This document shows, piece by piece, positions 42,393 through 51,296 of a stretch of DNA of 56,162 bases. Every line of letters begins with the position of its first letter. Position 1 is the first letter of the stretch. The DNA is taken from NCBI GenBank assembly GCA_016879935.1, contig JAACJQ010000370.1, positions 1-56,162 of the forward strand, read 5' to 3'. The notes below the pieces were generated by a model. It saw nothing but the letters and a program-made list of their open reading frames with translations, had not been told where the DNA came from and made no database searches. Made by a program: the position numbers and the translations under genes. This DNA comes from Archangiaceae bacterium. Its GTDB lineage: Bacteria; Myxococcota; Myxococcia; Myxococcales; Myxococcaceae.

Positions 42393-43448
42393 ATGAAGCA
42401 CCAACCCTGGAACCTCGTGGTCGCCGCAATCACTGCCTGCGCCTTCATCTACGCGTGTGGCCAGGAGAGCAGCGTCGGCTCGCGCTTCGTGAAGAGCGAA
42501 GCTGTCGCGGCCTCGAAGGGCGCCGCCATTTCGGTCTCGGCCTCGGAGGAGCCCGCGTTGGCCGGGTTGGCCCTCGACATTCCCGCCGGAGCGCTGGGCG
42601 CCGACACCACCATCACCCTCGAGCTCGGCCTCACCGCGCTCTCCGACTCGGCGCGTGGCCCGGTCGCCATCTGGGGCCCGTCGGGCACCGTCTTCTCGAA
42701 GCCGGCGCGCATGACGTTGCCGCTCGCGCTCGGTTCCACGGACGAGCTCGGGCAGGTCGAGATTCTCGTCGAGGAGTCAGACGGGCGGCGCTTCTCGATT
42801 CCGCGCTCCGAGTTGATGATTGACGCCTCTGCGAAGTCCGTGACGTTCCCCGTGAATGGCTTCACGCGCTTTCAGCCCACGGTGCGGCCGGCCGATGGCG
42901 GCACGACGAATCGCGGTGGTGGCGCTGCTGGCACGGGCGGCGGCGCTGGCGGTGGCTCCACCGCGCTGGGTGGCGGCTCGGCGAGGGCTGGCGGCTCTGC
43001 CGGAAACCCGTGCGCCTCGGTGCGCGACTGCAACCTCGGTGAGGTCTGTGTGATGCAGAACCCGGGCGCGCTGGGCGTCTGCACGGTCGGCGGCGTTCTG
43101 GGTGGTGGCTCGGCGGGCACCGGCGGCGGTTCGACGGCGCTCGGTGGAGGGCGCGCGACGGGCGGCGGTGCGGGCGGTGGCTCGACGGCGCTGGGTGGCG
43201 GCTCGGCTGGCGGCTCCTGCGCGAACTCGACGCAGTGTGCGCCGAACGAGACCTGCCTCATTCGCACGCCCGGCACGGTCGGCCAGTGCGTTCCTTCGGC
43301 GAACGGTGGCGGCAACCCCGGCGCTGGCGGCGGAACGTCGGGCACGGGCGGCGGCAACCCGGCAGCAGGTGGTGGCTCGGCGCAGCCCTGCCGCTCGGTG
43401 CTCGACTGTCAGGCGCCGCTCACCTGCGTGAACTTAGTCTGCCAGTGA
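42393..43448 (+). CDS. Lipoprotein with ZU5-like domain, Gly/Ser linkers and Cys-rich modules
   Basis: AGGAG five bases before ATG 42393 fixes the start. Two possible lipoboxes exist: AITAC (Cys16) and IYAC (Cys22). Residues about 55-165 look like a ZU5/adhesin-type beta domain (LALDIPAGALGADTTITLEL, GPSGTVFSKPARMTLPL). The rest alternates glycine-rich linkers (GGGSTALGGGS) with three Cys modules of the form C-x-x-x-x-x-C-x-x-x-x-x-C...C (CASVRDCNLGEVC, CANSTQCAPNETC, CRSVLDCQAPLTC). Surface-exposed outer-membrane lipoprotein is likely. It follows the sigma/FecR operon by 71 bp. Confidence 0.8.
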   Translation: MKHQPWNLVVAAITACAFIYACGQESSVGSRFVKSEAVAASKGAAISVSASEEPALAGLALDIPAGALGADTTITLELGLTALSDSARGPVAIWGPSGTVFSKPARMTLPLALGSTDELGQVEILVEESDGRRFSIPRSELMIDASAKSVTFPVNGFTRFQPTVRPADGGTTNRGGGAAGTGGGAGGGSTALGGGSARAGGSAGNPCASVRDCNLGEVCVMQNPGALGVCTVGGVLGGGSAGTGGGSTALGGGRATGGGAGGGSTALGGGSAGGSCANSTQCAPNETCLIRTPGTVGQCVPSANGGGNPGAGGGTSGTGGGNPAAGGGSAQPCRSVLDCQAPLTCVNLVCQ

Positions 43449-43471
43449 ACGAGCGCTGAGGCAGGTGACGA

Positions 43472-43491
43472 GCCGCGCCTTCGGGTGCGGC
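43472..43491 (+). terminator. UUCG-capped hairpin terminator
   Basis: GCCGCGCC (43472-43479) and GGTGCGGC (43484-43491) pair with one G-U wobble around a UUCG tetraloop, followed by TTCGTCGTTTCTGG. It lies 24 bp after the lipoprotein stop. This is a very stable loop type, consistent with a Rho-independent terminator although the U tract is broken. Confidence 0.55.
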
Positions 43492-43535
43492 TTCGTCGTT
43501 TCTGGAGCGCCGTGACTGTGGCATCAGGGCCGTTC

Positions 43536-44252
43536 ATGCGGGTGCTCACCTGGAACGTGCTGCATCGGGTTCACGCCGAGACCCACGGCGAGCCTGCGGT
43601 CGAGCGCTGGCCTGACGAGTCGACCCGAACGCGCGCCATCATCGAGGCGCTGACACGCTCGAGCGCCGACGCGGTGCTGCTGCAGGAGGTGAGCGGAGAC
43701 GTGCTCGCCGCCCTTCGCAGCGCGTTCCCTCACGTGACGAGTCATCGCTTCCCCCGAATGCCGAGGCCGAAGCAGCCGACGACTGCGGTGACCGACGCGA
43801 GCGAGCACCTCGTCATCATCTCGGGGCCGGGCGCGACGGTGTGGCGCGCGCAGACGGCGGCGAACGACCCGGGCAAGGGCCTGCTCGCGGTGGAGCAGGG
43901 CGGCGTGCTCTTCGTGTCGACGCACGTGAGCTGGGGCGAGAAGCGGGCGCCGCAGCTCGAGGCGCTGGCGCGCGTGGTTCGCGAACACGTTGGCCCACTC
44001 GTCATCGGCGGCGACTTCAACGTCGAGGCTTCCGTCGTCTGCGACGCGCTGGGCCTTCGGAACGTGCCGCTGTCACCGGGCTCGGCGAAGACGCGCGTGG
44101 GCCGCGAGGGCGGTGGCGACATCGACCACCTCTTCGTGCGCGGCCTGACGGCCTCGACGGCGCAGGTGCTCGAGCACGACGTGTTGTCAGACCACGCGCC
44201 GGTGCTGCTCGACCTTCAGAGCTCTGCGAGCTTCGCGACGCCGACGACGTAG
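43536..44252 (+). CDS. Endonuclease/exonuclease/phosphatase (EEP) family protein
   Basis: ATG 43536, with AGGG upstream, gives 238 residues. The EEP metal and catalytic residues are present: LTWNVLH (Asn7), LLQEVSG (Glu51), STHVSW (His130), GGDFNVE (Asp160, Asn162), GDIDHLF and SDHAPVLL (Asp219, His220). It is a DNase-, phosphatase- or phosphodiesterase-type hydrolase acting on nucleic acid, inositol phosphate or lipid. No signal peptide is apparent. The 3' end overlaps the convergent gene by 37 bp. Confidence 0.9.
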   Translation: MRVLTWNVLHRVHAETHGEPAVERWPDESTRTRAIIEALTRSSADAVLLQEVSGDVLAALRSAFPHVTSHRFPRMPRPKQPTTAVTDASEHLVIISGPGATVWRAQTAANDPGKGLLAVEQGGVLFVSTHVSWGEKRAPQLEALARVVREHVGPLVIGGDFNVEASVVCDALGLRNVPLSPGSAKTRVGREGGGDIDHLFVRGLTASTAQVLEHDVLSDHAPVLLDLQSSASFATPTT

Positions 44253-44728
44253 TTCTTCCCCGCGGCCTTCGCGCACGCAGGGCATCTCACGTAGCCGAAG
44301 TAGAGCTTCTCGAGCTTGCGGTCCTTCGCGTCGACGAACTCCTTCATCTGTTCGGCCCAGCGGCCCATCTCCGAGTACGGGCCCTCGAAGACACGCGTGA
44401 GGAACGTGCCCGACAGCGGCACCACCTCGGCTCCTGGCACCGGCTTCGTCACCTCGATGAGCAGCTCGGAGCCCCACGGCGAAGACTCGTCAGCCAGCAT
44501 CAACCGCTGCTCGGGTTGCGCGTGCGCCGCTTCGATGCGCGCGACGTCGGCGGTGACGCGACTGCCCATGTTCAGCGGTACGTGGAACAGCGACGCGACG
44601 TGGTCTTTGAGGAACAACTTGTGGTCCCACCGAAGCTCCTTGTCCTCCCACTGGCTGGGGTCGAACGGCGGGCAGCACGTCGGCGCGGGCGACACCGGCT
44701 TCGGCGTGAGACTCGATTGCGTCTCCAT
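44216..44728 (-). CDS. Conserved cytoplasmic protein with double-Cys N terminus, function unknown
   Basis: GGAGGTG six bases before ATG 44728 supports the start. The 170-residue protein has CCPPFDPSQWEDKE (Cys18-Cys19), WDHKLFLKD, FHVPLNMG, a GTFLTRVFEGPYSEMGRW segment and CPAC at 149-152 near the C terminus, then AGKNYVVGVAKL. This pattern is a conserved bacterial family often called hydrolase without evidence; the four cysteines suggest metal binding or redox. It overlaps the convergent EEP gene. Confidence 0.75.
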   Translation of the reverse strand: METQSSLTPKPVSPAPTCCPPFDPSQWEDKELRWDHKLFLKDHVASLFHVPLNMGSRVTADVARIEAAHAQPEQRLMLADESSPWGSELLIEVTKPVPGAEVVPLSGTFLTRVFEGPYSEMGRWAEQMKEFVDAKDRKLEKLYFGYVRCPACAKAAGKNYVVGVAKLAEL

Positions 44729-44862
44729 GACGGCACCTCCGGCGTGGCTGATCAGCATCGGGCGTGCCGCATCGCCCAGAGCGGAGCGGCCGCTCCTGGC
44801 CGCACCAAATGCGCGCTCCGACGCACGGCTTTCTTGCGCGCGCGCACGTCGGCACGCTGGCG

Positions 44863-45699
44863 CTACAAATCCATTCGTTCGAAGCGCCACGCGGCGACCG
44901 CGAGCAGCGCGAACGTGAAGACACCCGTGCCCATCAACATGCGGGTGACGACCTCGGGCTCGAGCGCCTGCTCTGCGGCGATGCGCGCCGAGACGGTGGC
45001 CAGCGTTCCCAGTCGCGGCATCGGCAGCATCACCCACGAGAACAGCGTTCTTCCGAAGCCTGGCTCCATCAGCGTCATGAGCGACTCGCGGTAGCTGGCC
45101 AACACCCCGAGCACGAGCGTGATGACTCCGGCGGCCCCGCTCACGGCCGCGCTGCGCACGAAGAAGGTGACGCACACCATCACGGCGTAGATGGCAGCGA
45201 AGCCCGCGAGCCCGACGAAGCTGCCGAGCAACAACGTGGCGCTCCACAGGCCCGTCTTCACGCCGAGCAACACGCTGAGCCCCGCTGCGCCGTACGCGAT
45301 GCCGAGCGCGGTGATGACGAGCACGCCGAGGTACGTTCCGAAGAGCAGCTGCCACCGCGCGATGGGCAACGAGAGCAACAGCTCGATGCGGCCGGGCGCG
45401 AGCAGCTCTGGCGCAAAGTCACTGCACGCCACTGCGAGGAAGAACGCGCCGCCGTAGAAGGCCGCGTACGCCGCGCCCAGGTACACGCCCGACAACACGC
45501 GGTCGGCCGAGACGATGTCGTCGAACAACAACGAGCCGAACAGCTTCGAGCCGGCCAGCGCGCCGTCGACCACCTCGAGCTCGAGCGAGAAGCCCAGCAC
45601 CACCAGCACCAGCGTGATGCCGACGAAGAGCGCGAGGAACCAGCGTCGCCGACGCGCTTCGAGCAACAGGTCGAAGGCCACCCGCAGCACCTGCTTCAC
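44863..45699 (-). CDS. ABC-2 type transporter permease
   Basis: GTG 45699 overlaps the ATPase stop (GTGA). The 278-residue protein has about six hydrophobic helices (RWFLALFVGITLVLVVLGFSL, GVYLGAAYAAFYGGAFFLAV, LLFGTYLGVLVITALGIAYGA, LLLGSFVGLAGFAAIYAVMV, VSGAAGVITLVLGVLASY, MLMGTGVFTFALLAVAAW) and a loop LLAPGRIELLLSLPIARWQL. The loop resembles the E-x-G-T-x-E-x-L-L-(S/T)-x-P-(I/V) element of ABC-2/NosY-like permeases. It exports an unknown substrate with the adjacent ATPase. Confidence 0.88.
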   Translation of the reverse strand: MKQVLRVAFDLLLEARRRRWFLALFVGITLVLVVLGFSLELEVVDGALAGSKLFGSLLFDDIVSADRVLSGVYLGAAYAAFYGGAFFLAVACSDFAPELLAPGRIELLLSLPIARWQLLFGTYLGVLVITALGIAYGAAGLSVLLGVKTGLWSATLLLGSFVGLAGFAAIYAVMVCVTFFVRSAAVSGAAGVITLVLGVLASYRESLMTLMEPGFGRTLFSWVMLPMPRLGTLATVSARIAAEQALEPEVVTRMLMGTGVFTFALLAVAAWRFERMDL

Positions 45700-46586
45700 G
45701 ACGCGCTCCCGCCCATGACGTCGGTGAGCACCTGCTCGAGGTCTTTCGAGTCGGGCGAGAGCGAGACCAGCTTGAGCCCCTTCGCGCGCACCTCGTCGAG
45801 CGCTGCGTTCAGCTCGTCGACGTCGCCTTCGAAGAGGCCACCCACGAAGCCCGCCGCTTCGAGCACCGAGGCGTCTGCGCCTGGCGCGAACTTCACCTGC
45901 CAGCGCGTCGTCACCCGGCGCACGTCGTCGAGCGAGCCCTCGAGCTTCAGCGTTCCATCGTGCAGCACGCCGATGCGGTCGCACACGCGCTCGGTCTCGG
46001 ACAAGAGGTGCGAGTTGAGCAGCAGCGTCGCGCCGCGCGCCTTCTCTTCGAGCAACAGCTTTCTCACCTCCACCCGGCCCACCGGGTCGATGCCGTCGGT
46101 GGGCTCGTCGAGAATGAGCAGGTCGGGCGCACCCAGCATCGCCGCCGCCAGCCCAAGCCGTTGCCGCATGCCTTTGCTGAAGGTGCCGATGCGCTGGGAG
46201 TCGGTCGCGAGTCCCACACGCTCCAGTGAACGGCGCAGCTCCGCGTCGGTGGGCGACAACGACTTGAGCGTCGCGATGGAGCGCAGGAAGTCGAGTGCCC
46301 GCAACGCCGCCGGCAGGTGCATGCGCTCTGGCAGGTAGCCGATGCGCGCGCGTACGTTCAGGTCGTCGGGCTGGCCGCCGAGCACGCTCACGTCTCCACC
46401 CGTCGGCCGCACGACACCGAGCAGCACCTTGATGAACGTCGTCTTCCCCGCGCCGTTCGGCCCGATGAGCCCGAACGAGACGCCACGTGGCACCGTCAGC
46501 GTGAGCCCGCGCAGCGCAGGCCGGGAGCCACCGAAGAGCGTGCGGTACGTCTTGGTGAGGCCGGTCGCCGTCAACGCCACAGTCAC
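45696..46586 (-). CDS. ABC transporter ATP-binding protein (CcmA/NatA-like)
   Basis: The ATPase has Walker A GPNGAGKT (42-49), a Q-loop region (ARIGYLPERMHLP), signature FSKGMRQRLGLA (136-147) and Walker B LLILDEPTDGIDP (156-168). The final 70 residues form the regulatory extension usual in ABC-2 exporter ATPases. SKGMRQR rather than LSGGQ is typical of this class. It starts at GTG 46586, 54 bp from the divergent FlgO-like gene, and is coupled to the permease. Confidence 0.92.
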   Translation of the reverse strand: MTVALTATGLTKTYRTLFGGSRPALRGLTLTVPRGVSFGLIGPNGAGKTTFIKVLLGVVRPTGGDVSVLGGQPDDLNVRARIGYLPERMHLPAALRALDFLRSIATLKSLSPTDAELRRSLERVGLATDSQRIGTFSKGMRQRLGLAAAMLGAPDLLILDEPTDGIDPVGRVEVRKLLLEEKARGATLLLNSHLLSETERVCDRIGVLHDGTLKLEGSLDDVRRVTTRWQVKFAPGADASVLEAAGFVGGLFEGDVDELNAALDEVRAKGLKLVSLSPDSKDLEQVLTDVMGGSAS

Positions 46587-46640
46587 GTCGCGAACTGTAC
46601 GCCGAAGACATCGGAAGGGCGGGTGGTAGCGTCACCTTCA

Positions 46641-47408
46641 ATGACTTCGTTGATGTTGGCGCTCGTGCTCACCCAGGCGCCGAAGCTCGCCGCTCCCGCG
46701 TGGGACGCCGTGGAGGTGACGCCCGAGAAGGCGCAGTTCTTCTCGCTCCACCTCGCCTCGGCGCTGCGCAACCGCGGGCTGTCGGTCATCACCGCGCAAG
46801 ACATCGCCGCCGTGCTGGGCGTCGAGCGGCAGAAGCAGCTGCTCGGCTGCAGCGAGGGCGGGTCGAGCTGCATGCTCGAGCTCTCGAACGCGCTGGGCGC
46901 GCAGCTCGTGCTCACCGGCGTCGTCGCGAAGCTCGAGTCGTCGTACCAGGTGAACCTGCGCGTGCTCTCGGGCACCGACGGCAAGGTGGTGGCGCAGGAA
47001 GTGGTTCGCGCCGAGTCGCAAGAGAAGCTGCTGTTCGCCCTCGATGACGCCTCGGTGTCGCTCGCCAGACAGCTCGAGCCGAAAGCGCCTCCTGGAAGCG
47101 CGCGGGGGCTCGCGTGGATTCCCGCCGTGGGCGCGGCCGCGTTCGCGGTGGCAGGCGGCCTCTTTTACGGACTCGCGCTCGAACGTTCGGCGACGCTCGA
47201 ACGCATGCTGGTGCCCGGCGTCACCCGTGAGGCGCTCGCTCCGGTCGTGAGCGCAGGCCAGACGTTCGAGGTGCTCGGGTGGGCCGGCTTTGGGCTGGCT
47301 GCGGGAGCGGGTGTCACCGCGCTCGTGATGTTCCTCGTCGGAGCGCCGCCCGCGCAGGTCTCGTTCTTCGTCACACCGTCGGGGCTCGGCGCGCGAGGTG
47401 CGTTTTGA
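46641..47408 (+). CDS. FlgO/CsgG-like protein with two C-terminal membrane helices (cassette copy 1)
   Basis: ATG 46641 gives a 255-residue protein with a short signal-like start (MTSLMLALVLTQAP). A FlgO-like domain follows (LSVITAQDIAAVLGVERQ, KQLLGCSEGGSSC, ALGAQLVLTGVVAKLESSY, VNLRVLSGTDGKVV), then two hydrophobic helices (LAWIPAVGAAAFAVAGGLFY, EVLGWAGFGLAAGAGVTALV). It is closely related to 55229-55975. The paired cysteines in GCSEGGSSC are shared with that copy. The TGA stop overlaps the TTG start of the lipoprotein gene. A TAGCGT element ends eight bases before the ATG. Confidence 0.75.
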   Translation: MTSLMLALVLTQAPKLAAPAWDAVEVTPEKAQFFSLHLASALRNRGLSVITAQDIAAVLGVERQKQLLGCSEGGSSCMLELSNALGAQLVLTGVVAKLESSYQVNLRVLSGTDGKVVAQEVVRAESQEKLLFALDDASVSLARQLEPKAPPGSARGLAWIPAVGAAAFAVAGGLFYGLALERSATLERMLVPGVTREALAPVVSAGQTFEVLGWAGFGLAAGAGVTALVMFLVGAPPAQVSFFVTPSGLGARGAF

Positions 47409-49204
47409 AGCGCGCGCTCTTGGTGCTGGTGCTGGCGTCGTCGTGCCTCGACTTTCAGCGTCGCGTCGAGCGGTGCTTCGACGGTGGGGCGTGCGTTTCG
47501 AGTGTCGGTGCTGACGCGGGTGTCGATGGTGGCGGGCCCGCCTTCGTGCCGTTCGACGCGGGCTTCTTCTGCACCGAGGCCTTCTGCTGGGAGTCGCCGT
47601 TTCCGCACGGCGTGAAGCTCGACTCGGTCTTCGCCGAAGGAGACGACCTCGTCGTGGCCGGCTCGTACGGCATGCTGGCCGAGCGCATCGGTGGCCAGTG
47701 GCGCTCGTTTCAGTCGCAGCACTCGCGCGAGCTTCCGTGGAGAAACCTGTGGGGCCGGTCGATGACCGACCTCTGGCTGGCGGGCGATGCGCGCGCGTGG
47801 CACCGCACGGCGACGGGCTGGAGCGCCGTCGGCATGTCGTTCCCCCTCGCCAACAGCCAGTCCGTTGCGGGCTCTTCGACCGACACGTTCTTCTCTGCCG
47901 GCGCCGACGTGTTCCGCCTCGACAGTGGAGAGTGGGCCATGTTCGTGAGCGCACCCGGCGAGGTGATGAGCCTCTCGATGGCCTTCGGCGCCCTGCACGG
48001 CGCGATTCGTACCAGCGCGCCTTCGGGCAGCGTGACCAACCTCGCCAACGGCACGACGTGGGCGTTCGACGCCGGCTCGACCTACTCCCTGTTCGCTACC
48101 TCGACCGCGCTCTTCGTGACCGGCGAACGAACGGTTCAACTCGACGCGACGCTGCGCCCGCAAAAACTGAACGACGTGTTGCGGGCGGGAGTCGAGGCCG
48201 AGCAACAGCTCTTCGCCGCCAACGTCGAAGGTGTGGGGGTGATGGGGGCGCAGGGCTTTCGGCTCGAGCGTCGCACCCCGCTCGTGAACGCGATGGCTGC
48301 GGGCCGCGTGCCAGTGGCCGTGGGCGACCACGGGTTGATTCTCGAGCGCCGTGACGCCGGGTGGGTCGACCCGACGCCGACGGCTTCACGCGGTGACGTC
48401 GTCGCCTTCATCGAGCGTGAGGCGCTGCAGGCCGTCACCGCCGACTGCGAGCTGCTCGAACGTGGCACCTCGGGGTGGACGAGCCGAACGCTGCTCCCCA
48501 CCGAGCGCTGCGCTGACGCGGTCGCCGATGGGCCGTCACTCGTCGTGTTGACGGCCGGTGGCAGCGTCGTCGAGTTCGACGCGTCGCTGGGGCAGACGGG
48601 TCGCGAATCGCTGGGCTCGGGGCTCGAGGGGCGCAGACTCTGGCGCGCGGAGTCGGGTGCGCTCGTCGTCACCACGGCGACCGACGTCTTCGTGAAGCCG
48701 CCGGGTGGGCTCTTCGATGCCGTGCGGGCGCTGGGTGGAACCGGAGCGTGGGGCGTCTCTGGCCGTGGCTCCATCGCGCGTGTGTGTGGCCTCGCGCAGG
48801 GTGGGCTCGCCGACCTCGACCTCAGCCGCAACCCTCCGGTGGTGACGCCGGTTCCGTTGCTGCGTGCCGACGATTGTCGCGCGGTGTTGCCGCTGGCCGC
48901 GGGTGGCTGGGCCATCGCCTCACGCGAGCAGGAGTTCCCTCACGTGCTGGTGGTGGCCGCCGACGGCACGAGCAGGAACATCACCCTCAACCTGCAGGCG
49001 ACGTTCATCGAGGACCTGCTCGAGACCCCGCGTGGAATCGCGGTCGCCTCCGACGGCTACGCGTTCATCAATGCTGCGAGCCCGGCGGTGCGGGTCGAGC
49101 CGTCGAACGCCCGCTTCTCCGAAATCACGACGCTCGCGCTGTGGAAGGGGCGGCTCTTCGTCGGTGGGCAGGGCGCCTCGATTCTGCAGGCTCCCGCGCC
49201 CTGA
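47405..49204 (+). CDS. Lipoprotein with repeated propeller-like strands (cassette copy 1)
   Basis: TTG 47405 overlaps the previous stop (TTGA). MKRALLVLVLASSC is a plausible lipobox signal (Cys14), and the mature N terminus is LDFQRRVERCFDGGACV, matching the partner gene at 55972 (CDFEALRIEACFDAGLC). The 599-residue protein then shows about eight to ten strand blocks with the pattern ADG/VAGxxGxLxxR, WSAVG, such as GSYGMLAERIGGQWRSF, VGDHGLILERRDAGW and FVGGQGASILQAP, suggesting a beta-propeller. Likely an outer-membrane lipoprotein working with the FlgO-like protein. Confidence 0.75.
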   Translation: MKRALLVLVLASSCLDFQRRVERCFDGGACVSSVGADAGVDGGGPAFVPFDAGFFCTEAFCWESPFPHGVKLDSVFAEGDDLVVAGSYGMLAERIGGQWRSFQSQHSRELPWRNLWGRSMTDLWLAGDARAWHRTATGWSAVGMSFPLANSQSVAGSSTDTFFSAGADVFRLDSGEWAMFVSAPGEVMSLSMAFGALHGAIRTSAPSGSVTNLANGTTWAFDAGSTYSLFATSTALFVTGERTVQLDATLRPQKLNDVLRAGVEAEQQLFAANVEGVGVMGAQGFRLERRTPLVNAMAAGRVPVAVGDHGLILERRDAGWVDPTPTASRGDVVAFIEREALQAVTADCELLERGTSGWTSRTLLPTERCADAVADGPSLVVLTAGGSVVEFDASLGQTGRESLGSGLEGRRLWRAESGALVVTTATDVFVKPPGGLFDAVRALGGTGAWGVSGRGSIARVCGLAQGGLADLDLSRNPPVVTPVPLLRADDCRAVLPLAAGGWAIASREQEFPHVLVVAADGTSRNITLNLQATFIEDLLETPRGIAVASDGYAFINAASPAVRVEPSNARFSEITTLALWKGRLFVGGQGASILQAPAP

Positions 49205-49339
49205 CGTTTCGGTCATGACAGCGGCGCCCGTCGGTGGCGTTCGCTCGCCGCTCCGCTTCAGCTCATTCAATCGGTTGGTGTTCGCCCTCGCGAGGCACCA
49301 CGGTTGCAGCCTCGGCGCAGCTCTTCCCGGGGAGGCGCC

Positions 49340-49627
49340 GTGCTTCGATTCGTGGTGGTGAGGTTGACGTTCGTCTCGTCGTCGTCGTGCGCGGTGGTGG
49401 TTGGCTCGCTCATCGCCATTCGCGCCGCAGACGAAGACGCGCAGTACCAGCAGCGTGTCGAGGCAGAGGCGCGCTACCGCAAGCAGAGCGCGCTCGAGGC
49501 GGCTGAGATTCGTCGCCGGTGGAACGCGGCGAACCCGAAGACGGAGCCAGCAGCGGTGCAGACGCTGACGGCCCCGCCGCTGGTCGAGGTCGAGCGCGTG
49601 CGACAACCCCTGCGCCCGAAGAAGTGA
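49340..49627 (+). CDS. Small single-pass membrane protein
   Basis: GGGGAGG lies five bases before GTG 49340, so the product is 95 residues. It has one hydrophobic segment near the N terminus (VVVRLTFVSSSSCAVVVGSLIAI), then an Arg/Glu/Ala-rich helix (EARYRKQSALEAAEIRRRW) and a Pro/Thr tail. A Cys in the hydrophobic segment could be a weak lipobox. Function unknown. It converges with the TldE-like gene, 4 bp between stops. Confidence 0.55.
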   Translation: MLRFVVVRLTFVSSSSCAVVVGSLIAIRAADEDAQYQQRVEAEARYRKQSALEAAEIRRRWNAANPKTEPAAVQTLTAPPLVEVERVRQPLRPKK

Positions 49628-49631
49628 GCCG

Positions 49632-51296
49632 CTACTTCACCGACAGCGCGGGCCGGGCCAGCGCAGGCGGCTTGCCGTAGTCGTCACGCGCGCGGTTCAG
49701 CTCGAGCAGCTTCACCAGCACCGACGGCGCGACGGCCGACACGTTCTGGCCGAACTGCTCCGTGTTCACGAGCGACGGGTCGTCACCCATGCCGACGATG
49801 TCTTTCAGCACGCGCTGCGAGGTGGGCTTGAAGCCGTAGCCGCGCACGAGCTCTTCACGGCCGTCGGCGTACACGCGGTGCACGAGCAGCGGCAGGTTGG
49901 GCAGCATCACCGTCGAGCCGTTGGGCCGGTCGTTCAGGTTCTGCGGCAGCACCGACACCATCAGGCCGAAGTCGCTGTCTTCCTCTTTCGCGAGCTCGAC
50001 GAGCTTCTTCTTCAGCTCGGCCAGCTTCTGCGGCTGCGAGGTGGTGACGAAGAGGTTGCCCGTCGAGGCCTGGCTGCCACGCGCGTGGCCGTTGCTGGTG
50101 GCGAACGCCTTCGTCGGAATGCGCGACATGAAGAACGTCTTCAGCACGCCCTCCTGCACGAGCGAGATGGCCTTGGGCGTCACGCCGTCGTCGTCGACCG
50201 GGTAGTGGCCGAAGAGGGGCAGCGTCACGCCGGCGGGCGACGTCCACGTCTTCTGCGTCGGGTCGTCGGTGGCGCCGAGCTGACTGACCGAGACGTGTTT
50301 GCCGAGGCGCTCGGTGAGGCGGCCCTGCTGGCGCTGGCCCAGGTTCTCACGGGGGAACGACAGCGGCCCGGCGAGCGTGGCGAGGAAGAACGTCGGCGCG
50401 GCGGTGCCGGTGAAGAGCACCGGGCCCACGTAGTCTTCGGTGGCGGCCGGCGCGGCGAGCTTCTTCTCGAGCAGGCCGTACGTGTCTTTCACGATGGCGA
50501 GCAGCGCGGCTTCGTTGGGCAGCTCGGCTTCGGTGCGCGCCGTCGTCGTCCACTCCGAGCCCACGGGCATGCCGTCGGCGGCCTGACCCTGCGCGTTCAC
50601 CTTCAGCTCGTACTTCGTCTCGCAGAAGCGGTGCTTCGCGCCGTCGCTGGCGAGGAAGCGCTGGCACATGTGGCGCAGGCGGAACGACACCTGGCAGCTG
50701 TGCGCCTTCGACGAGGCCCGGCACGCGGCCGAGGCGCTCTTCACGCGGTTGGCCCAGGCGTCGGCGTCGAGCTTCGGCGGCTCCTCGCGCGTCAGCAGCA
50801 CCACCTCGGGCGTCGTCTTGCTCCAGTCGGCGATGAGGTCTTTCACCTGGTTCGCCTGCAGGAAGGCGCGCTTGCGGGCGATGGCCTCGACGGCCGACTT
50901 GTAGTTCGCGTCGTACGAGAGCCAGAGCGCGCGGCGAATGGCGTCGAGGTCTTCTTCGGCAGGCGCGCGGCCCCGGCCGAAGCCGAAGTCGAACCCGCCG
51001 CCCGAGAAGTTGGTGTTGTCGAACGTCTCGTTGCCGACGCGCACCGCGGTGTCGACCGAGAGCGAACGGCCGCCGCCGGGCGGGTAGAGCGCACCGAAGT
51101 TCGCCGACACGCCGAACTCGTCTTCGACCGTGACGTAGCTGCGCGCGTAGTACGGCTTCTCGGGCTTCGACTCGCCCGAGGGCGGCATCGACAACGTCAT
51201 CGCCCGCTTCAGCTCGGCGTCCATCACGTCGAGCACCGGGTCGACGTCTTTCATCGCCGGCGCAGCGGCCAGCACGAGCACGAGGAGCGCGTTCAT
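49632..51296 (-). CDS. Exported TldD/PmbA-family protein lacking metal ligands (TldE-like)
   Basis: The 554-residue product has a short hydrophobic leader (MNALLVLVLAAAPA). It is collinear with the adjacent TldD-like protein: VTVEDEFGVSANFGALYPPG, FDNTNFSGGGFDFGFG, LFTGTAA, KAISLVQEGVLKTFF, ATSNGHARGSQ, VHRVYADGREELVRG. Where TldD has HEIFGH, this copy reads FFLATLAG at 303-310, so both His ligands and the Glu are gone. The region that should carry the third ligand Cys (VNTEQFGQNVSAVAPSVLV) has none. In Escherichia coli TldE is likewise the non-catalytic partner. ATG 51296 overlaps the upstream stop (ATGA). Confidence 0.85.
   Translation of the reverse strand: MNALLVLVLAAAPAMKDVDPVLDVMDAELKRAMTLSMPPSGESKPEKPYYARSYVTVEDEFGVSANFGALYPPGGGRSLSVDTAVRVGNETFDNTNFSGGGFDFGFGRGRAPAEEDLDAIRRALWLSYDANYKSAVEAIARKRAFLQANQVKDLIADWSKTTPEVVLLTREEPPKLDADAWANRVKSASAACRASSKAHSCQVSFRLRHMCQRFLASDGAKHRFCETKYELKVNAQGQAADGMPVGSEWTTTARTEAELPNEAALLAIVKDTYGLLEKKLAAPAATEDYVGPVLFTGTAAPTFFLATLAGPLSFPRENLGQRQQGRLTERLGKHVSVSQLGATDDPTQKTWTSPAGVTLPLFGHYPVDDDGVTPKAISLVQEGVLKTFFMSRIPTKAFATSNGHARGSQASTGNLFVTTSQPQKLAELKKKLVELAKEEDSDFGLMVSVLPQNLNDRPNGSTVMLPNLPLLVHRVYADGREELVRGYGFKPTSQRVLKDIVGMGDDPSLVNTEQFGQNVSAVAPSVLVKLLELNRARDDYGKPPALARPALSVK

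Noticed and set aside
49621-49640. Weak GAAGT...ACTTC repeat between convergent stops
   Set aside because: Five-base arms spanning two stop codons, with no U tract; not a credible terminator.
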